A stretch of DNA of 64,000 bases from JANQPX01 sp039197065 (GCA_039197065.1 JBCCUL010000001.1:310001-374000); one strand, 5' to 3'; shown: positions 17,685 through 25,783, counted from the first letter of the stretch. Numbers and translations are program-made. The notes: generated by a model not told the origin, from the sequence alone.

Positions 17685-18830
17685 TCAGTAGCAGGCCTCG
17701 TTGAAGGACCAGTCGAGCCAGGACAAGAGGGCTTCGATATCGGCCGTCTCCACGGTCGCACCGCCCCAAATGCGCAGCCCCGGCGGCGCATCGCGATATC
17801 CGGCTATGTCGTACGCGACACCCTCTTCGGCAAGCCTTGCCGCCATATCCTTGATCAAGGTACTCTGGTTTTCGCGCGTCAGCGCCGTGATCAGCGGATC
17901 GACGATCTGCAGGCAGATGGAGGTCGTCGAGCGTGTCGCCGGCTGCTCCGCCAGAAAATCCGCCCAGTCCGTCCGCTCCACCCAGCTTTCGATCGCCGCG
18001 AAATTCGCCTCGCTGCGCGCGATCAGGGCGTCCAGGCCGCCGATCTCCTCGGCCCAGCGGAGGCCGTCCAGCGCATCCTCGACCGCGAGCATGGATGGCG
18101 TGTTGATGGTCTCGCCGCGAAAGATGCCGTCGATCAGTGCGTCGCCCTTGGTCAGCCGGAAGATTTTCGGCAGCGGCCAGGGCGGCGTGTAGCTCTTCAG
18201 GCGCTCGACCGCACGTGGGCTCAGCACCAGCATGCCGTGCTGCGCCTCGCCGCCCAGCACCTTTTGCCAGGACCAGGTAACGATATCGAGCTTTTCCCAG
18301 GGAAGCGGCATGGCAAACGCCGCGGATGTCGCGTCGCAAAGCGTTAGACCGGTCCGGTCGGCGTCGATCCAGTCGCCGTCCGGCACGCACACGCCGGACG
18401 TCGTCCCGTTCCAGGTGAAGACCACATCGTGGTCCGGATCGACCTCGCTGAGATCGGGCAGTTTTCCGTAATCCGCCTTGAGCGTGCGCACATCATCGAG
18501 CTTCAGCTGCTTTTCGATATCGGTCAGCCAGCCCGAACCGAAGCTCTCCCAGGCGAGCACGTCGACGCCGCGCGCGCCCAGGACGTTCCACATGGCCATT
18601 TCGAACGCCCCGGTGTCGGACGCCGGCACGATCGCGATCAGGTAATCCTCCGGCACGCCAAGCAGGGCGCGCGAACGCTCGATCACCTCCTTGAGACGCC
18701 CCTTGCCGATTGCGGCGCGGTGCGACCGACCCAGCGCATCGCCATTCAAGCTGGCGGCCGACCAGCCCGGACGCTTGGTGGTCGGGCCCGACCCGAAGCG
18801 CGGGTTCTTGGGACGGTTCATCGGTTTCAT
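17685..18830 (-). CDS. serC: Phosphoserine aminotransferase
   Basis: SerC converts 3-phosphohydroxypyruvate to phosphoserine with glutamate and PLP. The sequence matches the alphaproteobacterial type, with RPKNPRFGSGPTTKRPGW at the start, CDATSAAFAMPL, and the PLP-lysine segment WSWQKVLGGEAQHG near residue 190. The start ATG at 18830 gives a 381-residue protein. The in-frame upstream extension lies inside a probable structured leader and is not used. serA follows 52 bases downstream. Confidence 0.95.
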   Translation of the reverse strand: MKPMNRPKNPRFGSGPTTKRPGWSAASLNGDALGRSHRAAIGKGRLKEVIERSRALLGVPEDYLIAIVPASDTGAFEMAMWNVLGARGVDVLAWESFGSGWLTDIEKQLKLDDVRTLKADYGKLPDLSEVDPDHDVVFTWNGTTSGVCVPDGDWIDADRTGLTLCDATSAAFAMPLPWEKLDIVTWSWQKVLGGEAQHGMLVLSPRAVERLKSYTPPWPLPKIFRLTKGDALIDGIFRGETINTPSMLAVEDALDGLRWAEEIGGLDALIARSEANFAAIESWVERTDWADFLAEQPATRSTTSICLQIVDPLITALTRENQSTLIKDMAARLAEEGVAYDIAGYRDAPPGLRIWGGATVETADIEALLSWLDWSFNEACY

Positions 18831-18837
18831 AGGTCTG

Positions 18838-18925
18838 CTTTCGCTGCTGCAATGCAGCATTGGTTTATGGGGCCAGTTCAAAGCCGTCAACAGGCTTGAA
18901 CCGCGCGCTTCGGCGTGACATCGGC
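18838..18925 (-). ncRNA. Candidate serC-type leader RNA
   Basis: On the minus strand just before serC there are two hairpins. The first is GTTCAAGCC-loop-GGCTTTGAAC. The second is a small GCTGCATTGCAGC stem that ends about 20 bases before the start codon. The position (immediately 5' of a serC-serA operon) and the GGTTCAAGCC stem match what I recall of the serC RNA motif known from Alphaproteobacteria, a proposed cis-regulatory RNA. The match is from memory, not from a covariance-model search. Confidence 0.5.
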
Positions 18926-19144
18926 GTTTTACCTAAGGACCACCTCAATGCCGATTGTAAGCGCCGGAAATGCTGTCTAACTTTGTCACACCTGCCCGGT
19001 CTTACCTCTTGTTTCCAAAGCGGACGGCTTTCGGTCACGAACGACCGGTGGTTGCTCCGGCCAGCCGACGGCATTATGACATCAAGAGGGCGTCCAAGAT
19101 CGGATTGTCTCAATGGTCCGCAACGTCTCAAGAAAACGGTTTCG

Positions 19145-20125
19145 ATGACAGCCAAAGAGCTTACCATCCTGCTTGCCAAGCCGCGCGGTTTTTGCGCCGG
19201 GGTCGAGCGGGCGATCGATATTGTCGAAAAAGCGCTTTTGAAGAACGGGCCGCCGGTCTATGTCCGCCATGAGATCGTGCACAACAAGCATGTGGTCGAC
19301 GGCCTCAAGGCCAAGGGAGCCGTCTTCGTCGAGGAGTTGGACGAGGTGCCTGATGACGCCATCGTCGTGTTCTCGGCCCATGGCGTCCCGAAGTCCGTGC
19401 CGGCGGAAGCCAGACGCCGCAAGCTGATCTACGCCGACGCCACCTGCCCGCTGGTCAGCAAGGTGCATCGCGGCGTCGAGCAGCATTTCAAGAGCGGTCG
19501 GACCGTCCTCCTGATCGGCCATGAAGGCCATCCCGAAGTCGTCGGCACGATGGGCCAGCTGCCGGAGGGCGCCGTGCTACTGGTCGAGGACGTGGCGCAG
19601 GCCGAAGCCATCCAGGTCGATGACCCCGACAACCTCGCTTACGCTACCCAGACGACGCTCTCGGTGCGCGAGACCGAGGATGTGCTCATCGTGCTGAAAC
19701 GGCGGTTTCCGAACATCGCCGGACCGAAGCGCGAAGACATCTGCTACGCCACCACCAACCGGCAGCGCGCGGTCGAATGCCTGGCGCCCAAGGCCGATCT
19801 GACGCTGATCATCGGCGCCACCAACTCTTCGAACTCGGTGCGCTTGGTCGAGGTCGCCAAGAACGCCGGCTGTCCGAAGAATGCCCTGGTGCAGGGCGCC
19901 GACACGTTGGACTGGTCCTTGTTCGACGGCGTGTCGACGCTCGCGGTCAGTGCCGGCGCCTCGGCGCCTGAGGAGCTGGTGGACGGTCTGATCGAAGCCT
20001 GTCGCGGCCGCTTCCACGTCACGGTCGAAGAGATCGAGGTCGTGAAGGAAGAGGTCGTCTTCCGCACGCCGCCCACGCCCGTCCGGCACGCATCCTTAGA
20101 GCCCGTTTTGAAAGTTATCGAGTAA
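19145..20125 (+). CDS. ispH: 4-hydroxy-3-methylbut-2-enyl diphosphate reductase
   Basis: IspH is the 4Fe-4S enzyme that makes IPP and DMAPP at the end of the MEP pathway, feeding carotenoid and bacteriochlorophyll side-chain synthesis. The three cluster cysteines are visible in GFCAGVERA, DATCPLVSKVH and DICYATTNRQ. The TNSSNSVRL motif and the C-terminal SAGASAPEELV are present. The ATG at 19145 gives 326 residues and MTAKELTILLAKPRGFC. The final eight residues and the stop are encoded by the left end of an inverted-repeat element (20098-20364), so the natural C-terminus has probably been replaced. Confidence 0.95.
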   Translation: MTAKELTILLAKPRGFCAGVERAIDIVEKALLKNGPPVYVRHEIVHNKHVVDGLKAKGAVFVEELDEVPDDAIVVFSAHGVPKSVPAEARRRKLIYADATCPLVSKVHRGVEQHFKSGRTVLLIGHEGHPEVVGTMGQLPEGAVLLVEDVAQAEAIQVDDPDNLAYATQTTLSVRETEDVLIVLKRRFPNIAGPKREDICYATTNRQRAVECLAPKADLTLIIGATNSSNSVRLVEVAKNAGCPKNALVQGADTLDWSLFDGVSTLAVSAGASAPEELVDGLIEACRGRFHVTVEEIEVVKEEVVFRTPPTPVRHASLEPVLKVIE

Positions 20126-20364
20126 TTTCATGGCGTTGTCCTTCGGCGGATGCGAGAAGCTTGTCGCGCCGCGGTGCGGCGCACCGTAAGCGGCAAGGGA
20201 CGACGCAGGTGCCAAGGACAAAGCCACCCGCAGGGTCGCGTTGCAGCTGGCCCAGGCCGCGTCATCGGCCTTGACCGATGCGCCGCATCGCTCTGCGGCC
20301 TCTTCCTCGCCTGATCTCGACTGCAACACGATGAAATCATTCGATAACTTTCAAAACGGGCTCT
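20098..20364. mobile_element. MITE-like element 1 overlapping the ispH 3' end
   Basis: Terminal inverted repeats of about 33 bases run inwards from AGAGCCCGTTTTGAAAGTTA on both ends, with two or three mismatches near the inner edge. The 267-bp interior has small palindromes (CGCGCCGCGGTGCGGCGC, GCGATGCGGC-type) and no ORF. The left end is read as the last codons of ispH. A longer relative lies at 22187-22634. Confidence 0.75.
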
Positions 20365-20461
20365 GAGTCATTATCGGTCGATCGGTGCGGCGAAACAGGC
20401 GGTCGCCAAACGCGCCGCCTTTCGCTAAACCCTTGCTCATTCAGACAGAACGGCGGACTTG
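20126..20461. other. Gap between ispH and thrB
   Basis: Most of this gap is the body and right end of the MITE-like element (to 20364). The last 97 bases before thrB hold its likely promoter. I see no gene and no strong consensus promoter. Confidence 0.6.
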
Positions 20462-21424
20462 ATGGCGGTCTACACGGCGATCGACGAGGATAGCCTCGAT
20501 GACTTTCTTAGCGCTTACGACGTCGGTCGGGCGGTGAGCGTCAAGGGCATCGCCGAGGGCGTCGAGAACTCCAACTATCTTCTGATTACCGAGGAAGGTC
20601 GCTTCATCCTCACCCTCTACGAGAAGCGCGTCGATCCCGACGATCTGCCGTTCTTTCTCGGCCTGATGGATCATCTGGCGGCCAACGGCGTGCATTGTCC
20701 GACCCCCATTCATGGCCGTGACGGTAAGGCCCTTCGCGAGCTTTGCGGTCGGCCTGCGGCCCTGATCAGCTTTCTCGACGGCGTCTGGCCGACACGCATC
20801 CAGCCCTTTCATTGCGCCGGCCTCGGCAAAGCGCTCGCGACCCTGCATCTCGCCGGCGCCGATTTCGGCATGCAGCGTGCAAATGCGCTCTCGATCCAAG
20901 GCTGGCGTCCGCTTTTCGAAAGCTGCGAACCCGGCGCCGACGACGTGCATCCGGGCCTGGCCGCCGAACTCGCATCCGAACTTGATGTCATCGAGCATTG
21001 CTGGCCGAAGGGGCTGCCGTCCGGCGTCATCCACGCCGATCTGTTCCCCGACAACGTTTTCTTTCAAGGCGACAGGCTGAGCGGGCTCATCGACTTCTAT
21101 TTCGCCTGCAACGATCTCCTTTGCTACGACATCGCGATTTGCCTGAACGCCTGGTGCTTCGAGGTGGACGGCGCCTTCAACATCACCAAGGCGCGCCATC
21201 TCCTGGCATCCTATCGCTGTGTCAGACCGCTCAGCGACGGCGAGCTGGAAGCCTTGCCGCTGCTCGCGCGCGGCGCCGCCCTTCGCTTTTTGCTGACCCG
21301 CCTCTATGACTGGCAACATCAGATCGAAGGCGCCCTGGTCAAGCCGAAGGACCCGCTCGAATATCTGGAAAAACTCCGCTTTCATCGAGGCGTCAACGGA
21401 CCCGGCGCCTATGGTTTGGACTGA
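20462..21424 (+). CDS. thrB: Homoserine kinase, aminoglycoside-phosphotransferase-like type
   Basis: This is the alphaproteobacterial/pseudomonad ThrB, unrelated to GHMP-type ThrB, which phosphorylates homoserine for threonine synthesis. The 320 residues contain the kinase-like N-lobe (GVENSNYLLIT), the catalytic loop GVIHADLFPDNVFF and the metal-binding GLIDFYFACND, which are APH-fold signatures. The ATG at 20462 is used; the TTG one codon earlier is not needed. rnhA follows 12 bases downstream, the usual alphaproteobacterial pairing after ispH. Confidence 0.93.
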   Translation: MAVYTAIDEDSLDDFLSAYDVGRAVSVKGIAEGVENSNYLLITEEGRFILTLYEKRVDPDDLPFFLGLMDHLAANGVHCPTPIHGRDGKALRELCGRPAALISFLDGVWPTRIQPFHCAGLGKALATLHLAGADFGMQRANALSIQGWRPLFESCEPGADDVHPGLAAELASELDVIEHCWPKGLPSGVIHADLFPDNVFFQGDRLSGLIDFYFACNDLLCYDIAICLNAWCFEVDGAFNITKARHLLASYRCVRPLSDGELEALPLLARGAALRFLLTRLYDWQHQIEGALVKPKDPLEYLEKLRFHRGVNGPGAYGLD

Positions 21425-21436
21425 ACGAAGGCCGAC

Positions 21437-21907
21437 ATGACCGAAGACCAGCAAGAGATGCCGCAAGAGACCGTCGAGATCCACACCGACGGCGCCTGCT
21501 CAGGCAATCCCGGACCCGGTGGCTGGGGGGCCGTGCTGCGCTGGCGCGGTCTCGACAAGGAGCTCTCGGGCTTTGAGGCCGACACCACCAACAATCGCAT
21601 GGAGCTGATGGCGGCGATCCAGGCGCTCGAGACGCTGAAGCGCCCGATGAAGGTCAGGATGATCACCGACAGCAACTATGTGAAGCGCGGCATCACCGGC
21701 TGGCTGATGGGCTGGAAAGCCAATGGCTGGAAGACGGCGGACAAGAAGCCTGTAAAAAACCAGGACCTCTGGGAACGCCTCGATGCCGCCACCCAGCGTC
21801 ACCAGATCGAATGGCGCTGGGTCAAAGGCCACGCCGGCAATCCCGACAACGAACGCGCCGACAAGCTCGCCACCCAGGCCATCAAGGCGCGGGGCGCGCC
21901 GGCCTGA
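21437..21907 (+). CDS. rnhA: Ribonuclease HI
   Basis: RNase HI cuts the RNA strand of RNA-DNA hybrids during replication. All catalytic acids can be placed: Asp in HTDGACSGNPGPGGWG, Glu in NNRMELMA, Asp in ITDSNYV, and Asp in WVKGHAGNPDNERAD, along with the His of the same loop. The 156 residues fit the family. It is in an operon with thrB. A repeat-rich 1.2-kb gap follows with no obvious intrinsic terminator directly after the stop. Confidence 0.97.
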   Translation: MTEDQQEMPQETVEIHTDGACSGNPGPGGWGAVLRWRGLDKELSGFEADTTNNRMELMAAIQALETLKRPMKVRMITDSNYVKRGITGWLMGWKANGWKTADKKPVKNQDLWERLDAATQRHQIEWRWVKGHAGNPDNERADKLATQAIKARGAPA

Positions 21908-22017
21908 ACTTGGACCTCGTTGTTGGGACGTGACGATCCGTTCTGATCGGGCCGTTTCTGGAGGCGCTGTATCGTCCGTTCCAGGCTGTCAGCGAACTAG
22001 TGCGTCCAACCTCAGCT

Positions 22018-22172
22018 TTTACCTTGTCTTAGCCTTTCCCGGCTATCTTCCTTGCTGGTCCATGTGATCCTGGGAGTCTGAGCATGGAAGGCCTCTGGCG
22101 GGCGGGCGGATTCCCAGGATCGCATGGACCAGAAACACTGTTCTGGCAGATCGACGTTAATTTTTTGTTGAT
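22018..22172 (+). repeat. Hairpin repeat family A, copy 4
   Basis: CtrA-like box TTTA-N7-TTAGC at 22018-22033, 23-base spacer, hairpin at 22057-22130 with arms GGTCCATGTGATCCTGGGA and the complement. GAGTC and GATTC sit in the arms and the loop contains GGCGGGCGG. A second weak box TTAA-N7-TTGAT lies at 22157-22172. The loop places it in the same orientation as copy 6. Confidence 0.85.
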
Positions 22173-22186
22173 GTGCTTACGACCCC

Positions 22187-22634
22187 ACTGAGAGTCCATG
22201 CGAAAAGTTCTCGAACGATTTCATGGTGTTGGCTATGAGCAGATGCGAGGAGCGCGCCGCGGTACGGCGCACCGCAAGCGTCACGGGACGCTCCCCGCCT
22301 GCAGGCCTGCAAGGCCGAAGGTCGGGCTTGGCATGCCGGATCTTAGCCGCGATGCGGCTGCAGACCGGGACGAAGCAGGATGGACGCGAGAGGGAGCGTT
22401 CATCGGACAAGGCAACCCAAAGGGTCGTCTTGAAGCAGGCTCAGGCCTCGTCATCGGGCTTGAGCGATGCGCCGCATCGCTCAGTACCCTCCCCGCCTGC
22501 AGCCGCATCGTGGCGAAGGTCGGGCCCGTCATGCCGGATCATCGGAGCTTTGCTCCTGCAGACCGTGACCTCTTCCTCACCTGATCTCGGCTGAAAACGA
22601 TAACATCATTCGATAACTTTCCGGGGCTCTCAGT
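22187..22634. mobile_element. MITE-like element 2, expanded relative of element 1
   Basis: The ends form an imperfect inverted repeat (ACTGAGAG... and ...CTCTCAGT, then GAAAGTTATCGAATGAT-like bases). About 75 bases after the left end (from TTTCATGG to GGGACG) and about 80 bases before the right end match element 1. Between them sits an insertion holding two diverged direct copies of an about 85-base module, each starting CTCCCCGCCTGCA and ending GCAGACCG. No transposase is present. Confidence 0.7.
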
Positions 22635-22688
22635 TCTCGTCGACGCGCCATCCATCCATGTTAACAGTCGCAGGATTTCTTCCGACCA

Positions 22689-22841
22689 TTAACCCTGCGT
22701 TAACATCTGCTTGTCATGTTGTTTCGCGGTCCATGCGATCCTGGGAATCCGCCCGCCCGCTGGGTGATCTGTGGCGAGGCTCGGACTCCCAGGATCGCAT
22801 GGACCAGCAAGACGTGGGGTAGGATAGCCGGGACGCGTTAA
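22689..22841 (-). repeat. Hairpin repeat family A, copy 5, with a perfect CtrA-type box
   Basis: A full-consensus box TTAA-N7-TTAAC lies at 22689-22704, followed by a 23-base spacer and a hairpin at 22728-22805 with GAATC and GACTC in the arms. A TTAAG half-site lies at 22838. The loop reads in the opposite direction to copies 4 and 6. Confidence 0.88.
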
Positions 22842-23035
22842 GAAAGGATGAACTTGGCCGTATTCATCCATGTTTCGATAAGAGCTTTGTGCGGCTGGTC
22901 TGAGATGTTTCGGACGAAATGCAGGCATGGCCTGCTAATCGGGCCTTCGGCGTCCGGGCACAAGCTCGAAGCCATGAAAAACAAGCAGACGCCGCCATCC
23001 CACCAAAGCTGCCGATCAACTCCCAACCTGTCCGC

Positions 23036-23065
23036 AAAAAAATGAGGCCGCCCGAAGGCGGCCTC
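23036..23065 (-). terminator. glnA intrinsic terminator
   Basis: On the minus strand GAGGCCGCC-TTCG-GGCGGCCTC forms a perfect 9-bp stem with a UUCG tetraloop. It is followed by A and seven T. It starts 25 bases after the glnA stop, a textbook Rho-independent terminator. Confidence 0.93.
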
Positions 23066-23089
23066 GTAACCCCACCGGCTGGCAGCCGG

Positions 23090-24520
23090 TCAGATGTCGT
23101 AGTACATCACGAACTCGTAGGGGTGCGGGCGGAGGCGGATGGGGTCGACCTCCTCTTCGCGCTTGTAGCCGATGTAGTTCTGCACGAAGTCCTCGGAGAA
23201 GACGTCGCCCTCGGTGAGAAAGGCATGGTCGGCTTCGAGGGCGTCCAGGGCTTCGGCGAGGGCGCCGGGGACGCTCGGCATTTCCGCCAGTTCCTCGGGC
23301 GGCAGGTCGTAGATGTTCTTGTCCACGGGATCGCCCGGATCGATCTTGTTCTTGATCCCGTCCAGGCCGGCCATGAGCATGGCGGAGAAGGCGAGGTAGG
23401 GGTTCGCGGAAGGATCGGGGCAGCGGAACTCGCAGCGCTTGGCCTTCAGGCTGTCCGAATACATCGGGATGCGGACGGCGGCCGAACGGTTGCGGAGCGA
23501 CCAGGCGAGGTTGACCGGCGCTTCGTAGCCCGGCACCAGGCGGTGGTAGGAATTGGTGGTCGGTGCGGCAAACGCCAGCACGGCCGGCGCGTGCTTCAGG
23601 AGACCGCCGATATAGTAGCGGCAGGTGTCCGAGAGCTTGGCGAAACCGGCGGCGTCACCGAAGGTCGGATCGTCACCGTTCCAGATGCTCTGATGGACGT
23701 GCATGCCCGAGCCGTTATCGCCATAAAGCGGCTTCGGCATGAAGGTTGCCGTCTTGCCGTGCATGCGCGCGACGTTCTTGACGACATATTTATACTTGAT
23801 CAGGTCGTCGGCCATTTTGACCAACGTGTCGAACTTCATGTCGATTTCGCACTGGCCGGCGGTCGCCACCTCATGGTGATGACATTCGACGGTGAGGCCG
23901 ATGCTCTCCATCACCAGCGACATTTCGGAGCGGAGATCCATCAGCGTGTCGTTGGGCGGAACCGGGAAGTAGCCTTCCTTCGGACGCACCTTATGGCCGA
24001 GATTGGGGCCTTCGTCGGCGGTCATGTTCCAATGGGCTTCGACCGAGTCGACCTCATAAGAGCCATAATTGGTGTCCTGGCCGTAGCGCACGTCGTCAAA
24101 CACGAAGAACTCGGCTTCGGGGCCGAAATAGGCACGGTCGCCAAGACCTGTGGACTGCAGATACTCTTCTGCGCGCTTGGCCACGCCGCGCGGGTCACGC
24201 GGGTAAAAGTCGCGCGTGATCGGATCGTTGATGTCGGCGATCAGCACCAGCGTCTTGTGCTGGCAAAACGGGTCGATGAACGCGGTCTTCGGATCCGGCA
24301 TGAGGATCATGTCGGAGGCTTCGATCTGCTGGAAGCCGCGGATCGATGAGCCGTCGAAGCCAAGCCCTTCTTCGATATTGTCGACCCCAAAAGCCTTGGC
24401 CGGAAACGAAGTGTGCTGCCACATGCCCGGAAGATCGGTGAAGCGGACATCGACGATTTCCACTTCATGATCCTTCATGGCCTTGGCGACGTCTTCGGCG
24501 GAAGTGCATCCCAACATCAT
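23090..24520 (-). CDS. glnA: Glutamine synthetase, type I
   Basis: GSI makes glutamine from glutamate, ammonia and ATP as a dodecamer. The 476-residue chain has the beta-grasp N-terminus (EIVDVRFTDLPGMWQHTSF), the metal-binding GPEAEFFVFD, the GNGSGMHVHQS motif, the ATP-binding KPLYGDNGSG, and AAPTTNSYHRLVPGYEAPVN. The adenylylation Tyr is present in KNIYDLPPEEL. It starts with tandem ATGs preceded by an AGGA. glnB lies 80 bases upstream in the same direction, so the pair is nitrogen-controlled. Confidence 0.95.
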   Translation of the reverse strand: MMLGCTSAEDVAKAMKDHEVEIVDVRFTDLPGMWQHTSFPAKAFGVDNIEEGLGFDGSSIRGFQQIEASDMILMPDPKTAFIDPFCQHKTLVLIADINDPITRDFYPRDPRGVAKRAEEYLQSTGLGDRAYFGPEAEFFVFDDVRYGQDTNYGSYEVDSVEAHWNMTADEGPNLGHKVRPKEGYFPVPPNDTLMDLRSEMSLVMESIGLTVECHHHEVATAGQCEIDMKFDTLVKMADDLIKYKYVVKNVARMHGKTATFMPKPLYGDNGSGMHVHQSIWNGDDPTFGDAAGFAKLSDTCRYYIGGLLKHAPAVLAFAAPTTNSYHRLVPGYEAPVNLAWSLRNRSAAVRIPMYSDSLKAKRCEFRCPDPSANPYLAFSAMLMAGLDGIKNKIDPGDPVDKNIYDLPPEELAEMPSVPGALAEALDALEADHAFLTEGDVFSEDFVQNYIGYKREEEVDPIRLRPHPYEFVMYYDI

Positions 24521-24601
24521 GTCTTGAACGTCCTTTCTCGCGTTTTTTTTCTGTAACTTCGGCTCGTCGGTCCTTTCCGGTCCAGCGAACCTTTGACCGA
24601 T

Positions 24602-24940
24602 CTAGAGAGCCTCGGTGCCGGTTTCCCCGGTCCGGATCCGTGTGACCTGCTCGAGATCGTAGACGAAGATCTTGCCGTCTCCGATCCGGTCGGTCTTGGC
24701 AGCCTGCTGAATAGCCTCGACAGCCCGCTCCACCAGATCGGAATCGAGCGCTATTTCTATCTTCACCTTGGGCAGGAAGTCGACCACATATTCAGCACCG
24801 CGATAGAGTTCGGTATGGCCTTTTTGTCTGCCAAAACCTTTGACCTCCGTCACGGTCATGCCCTTGAGCCCAATTTCCTGCAGGGCTTCCTTCACCTCGT
24901 CCAGCTTGAACGGCTTGATCACGGCCTCGATTTTTTTCAT
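24602..24940 (-). CDS. glnB: Nitrogen regulatory protein PII
   Basis: PII is the trimeric signal protein that senses 2-oxoglutarate, ATP/ADP and, through uridylylation, glutamine. The start at 24940 gives exactly 112 residues, the standard length. The T-loop GRQKGHTELYRGAEY carries the uridylylated Tyr in RGAEY, and the C-terminal signature RTGETGTEAL is intact. The glnB-glnA order is common in Alphaproteobacteria, where PII controls GS adenylylation and NtrB. Confidence 0.96.
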   Translation of the reverse strand: MKKIEAVIKPFKLDEVKEALQEIGLKGMTVTEVKGFGRQKGHTELYRGAEYVVDFLPKVKIEIALDSDLVERAVEAIQQAAKTDRIGDGKIFVYDLEQVTRIRTGETGTEAL

Positions 24941-25212
24941 GGGACTAACGACCCTTTTTGCTCGCCACTTGCGAATGCCACCCATGACGACGGCCGATTG
25001 AAGGCGGCCGATCACCAACTCGGTAAAATGTTAAGCATAGATCATGCCAACGACGAAAATCGGTCGACTCGCTTCATACCCTCCAAGTTGCATCCGGCAA
25101 GCGCTTAAAAAATAGGCATATGTGCTTAAATTTTCATCACATCTCGTCGAAGGGCAAAGGCCAGGGACTCCTTGACGTTGCCGATGCTGAGCGTCTAAAC
25201 AACATGCGCTGT

Positions 25213-25290
25213 GGCGGGCGTAGCTCAGTCGGTTAGAGCGCCAGATTGTGGCTCTGGAGGTCGCCGGTTCAATTCCGGTCGCTCGCCCCA
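25213..25290 (+). tRNA. tRNA-His (anticodon GTG)
   Basis: A full cloverleaf can be drawn: acceptor GCGGGCG/CGCTCGC, D-arm GCTC...GAGC, anticodon stem CCAGA/TCTGG with loop TTGTGGC (anticodon GTG), T-arm GCCGG-TTCAATT-CCGGT, discriminator C and an encoded CCA. The base before the acceptor is G, supplying the G-1:C73 pair that identifies histidine tRNAs. Confidence 0.95.
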
Positions 25291-25404
25291 AGTTTTTCAA
25301 TGTCAAGTTTTTCAATATGTTGATGGTAACCGGTTAAAGCAGTGCTTCGCGGCGTTGCGACGATGGAGCGTTGATCGTCGCTGGTAAGCCTGAAGCTCGA
25401 ACCT

Positions 25405-25565
25405 TCCTTGCAAAAAGAACCGCCGGCCTGATCTCTCAAGCCGGCGTTTTTCGTTCTGGCGCGGCGCCTATAGAGCTTCTTGCTCGGCCGCTTTCGCTGT
25501 CGGAAAAGATTGGATGCCAGGGCTCGCGCCTGAGCGCTCCGTTTCCGGGGTTTGGGCTTCATCAT
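25405..25565 (-). CDS. Candidate ArfA-like small basic protein encoded by a non-stop transcript
   Basis: A very good ribosome-binding site (GAGGAGAG, 4 bases before ATG ATG) opens a Lys/Arg-rich frame. Residues about 14-33 (ARALASNLFRQRKRPSKKLY) resemble the ALxxDPLFRQR...KKGKGSY core of the ribosome-rescue factor ArfA. After about 42 codons the frame runs straight into a strong intrinsic terminator (25411-25451), so the mRNA would end inside the coding region with no stop codon. The formal frame continues to 25269 and into tRNA-His, which is biologically implausible as coding. This is the published logic of arfA genes, whose product appears only when trans-translation fails. Homology is weak and by eye, and ArfA is not well known from Alphaproteobacteria. 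Confidence 0.5.
25411..25451. terminator. Bidirectional intrinsic terminator inside the small basic ORF
   Basis: CGCCGGC/GCCGGCG stem extended inwards, with T5 tracts on both sides. On the minus strand the stem grows to 11 bp through a G-U pair and closes on a GAGA tetraloop. On the plus strand that pair is C-A, so the structure is stronger for the minus-strand transcript. It may also end tRNA-His read-through. Confidence 0.85.
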
Positions 25566-25783
25566 TTTTCTCTCCTCGCTCGGCCTTCTCCTTGTGTGCG
25601 CGCGACGCTGCCTAGATATGGTGTCAGGCTGAGATGACGTCACCTGGCGATAGTAATGGTCCTCCGTATCTAAGTATTGTTTTTACCGCCCGATGTCAGA
25701 ATTCGATCCGTTTGTGACGGTTGGTACTGTGCGCCATGCCTTCCGGCGCCAATATCATGAAAACAAAGCGGAGGACTCTGGTC

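Larger units (their letters stand above)
21908..23089. other. 1.2-kb repeat-rich gap between rnhA and glnA
   Basis: It contains two family A hairpin elements (22018-22172 and 22689-22841) with a 448-bp MITE-like element between them, then the glnA terminator (23036-23065). Short open frames here are formed by the repeats and show no protein features. I see no gene. Confidence 0.75.
25291..25783. other. Gap between tRNA-His and the lipoprotein gene
   Basis: Apart from the small basic ORF and its terminator on the minus strand, it holds AT-rich stretches at 25295-25325 and 25660-25690. The latter could hold promoters for both directions. No other gene is supported. Confidence 0.55.

Noticed and set aside
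22198..22594. Open frames between rnhA and glnA
   Set aside because: They lie wholly within the MITE-like element 2 and copy its repeats; no start site or protein signature.
24941..25212. Sigma-54 promoter upstream of glnB
   Set aside because: TGGCATTCGC-like bases are present but the GG-N10-GC spacing is not met on either strand.
25031..25315. Minus-strand frame with GIEPATSRATIWRSNRLSYA-type sequence
   Set aside because: This is the well-known spurious translation of the complement of a tRNA gene (here tRNA-His).
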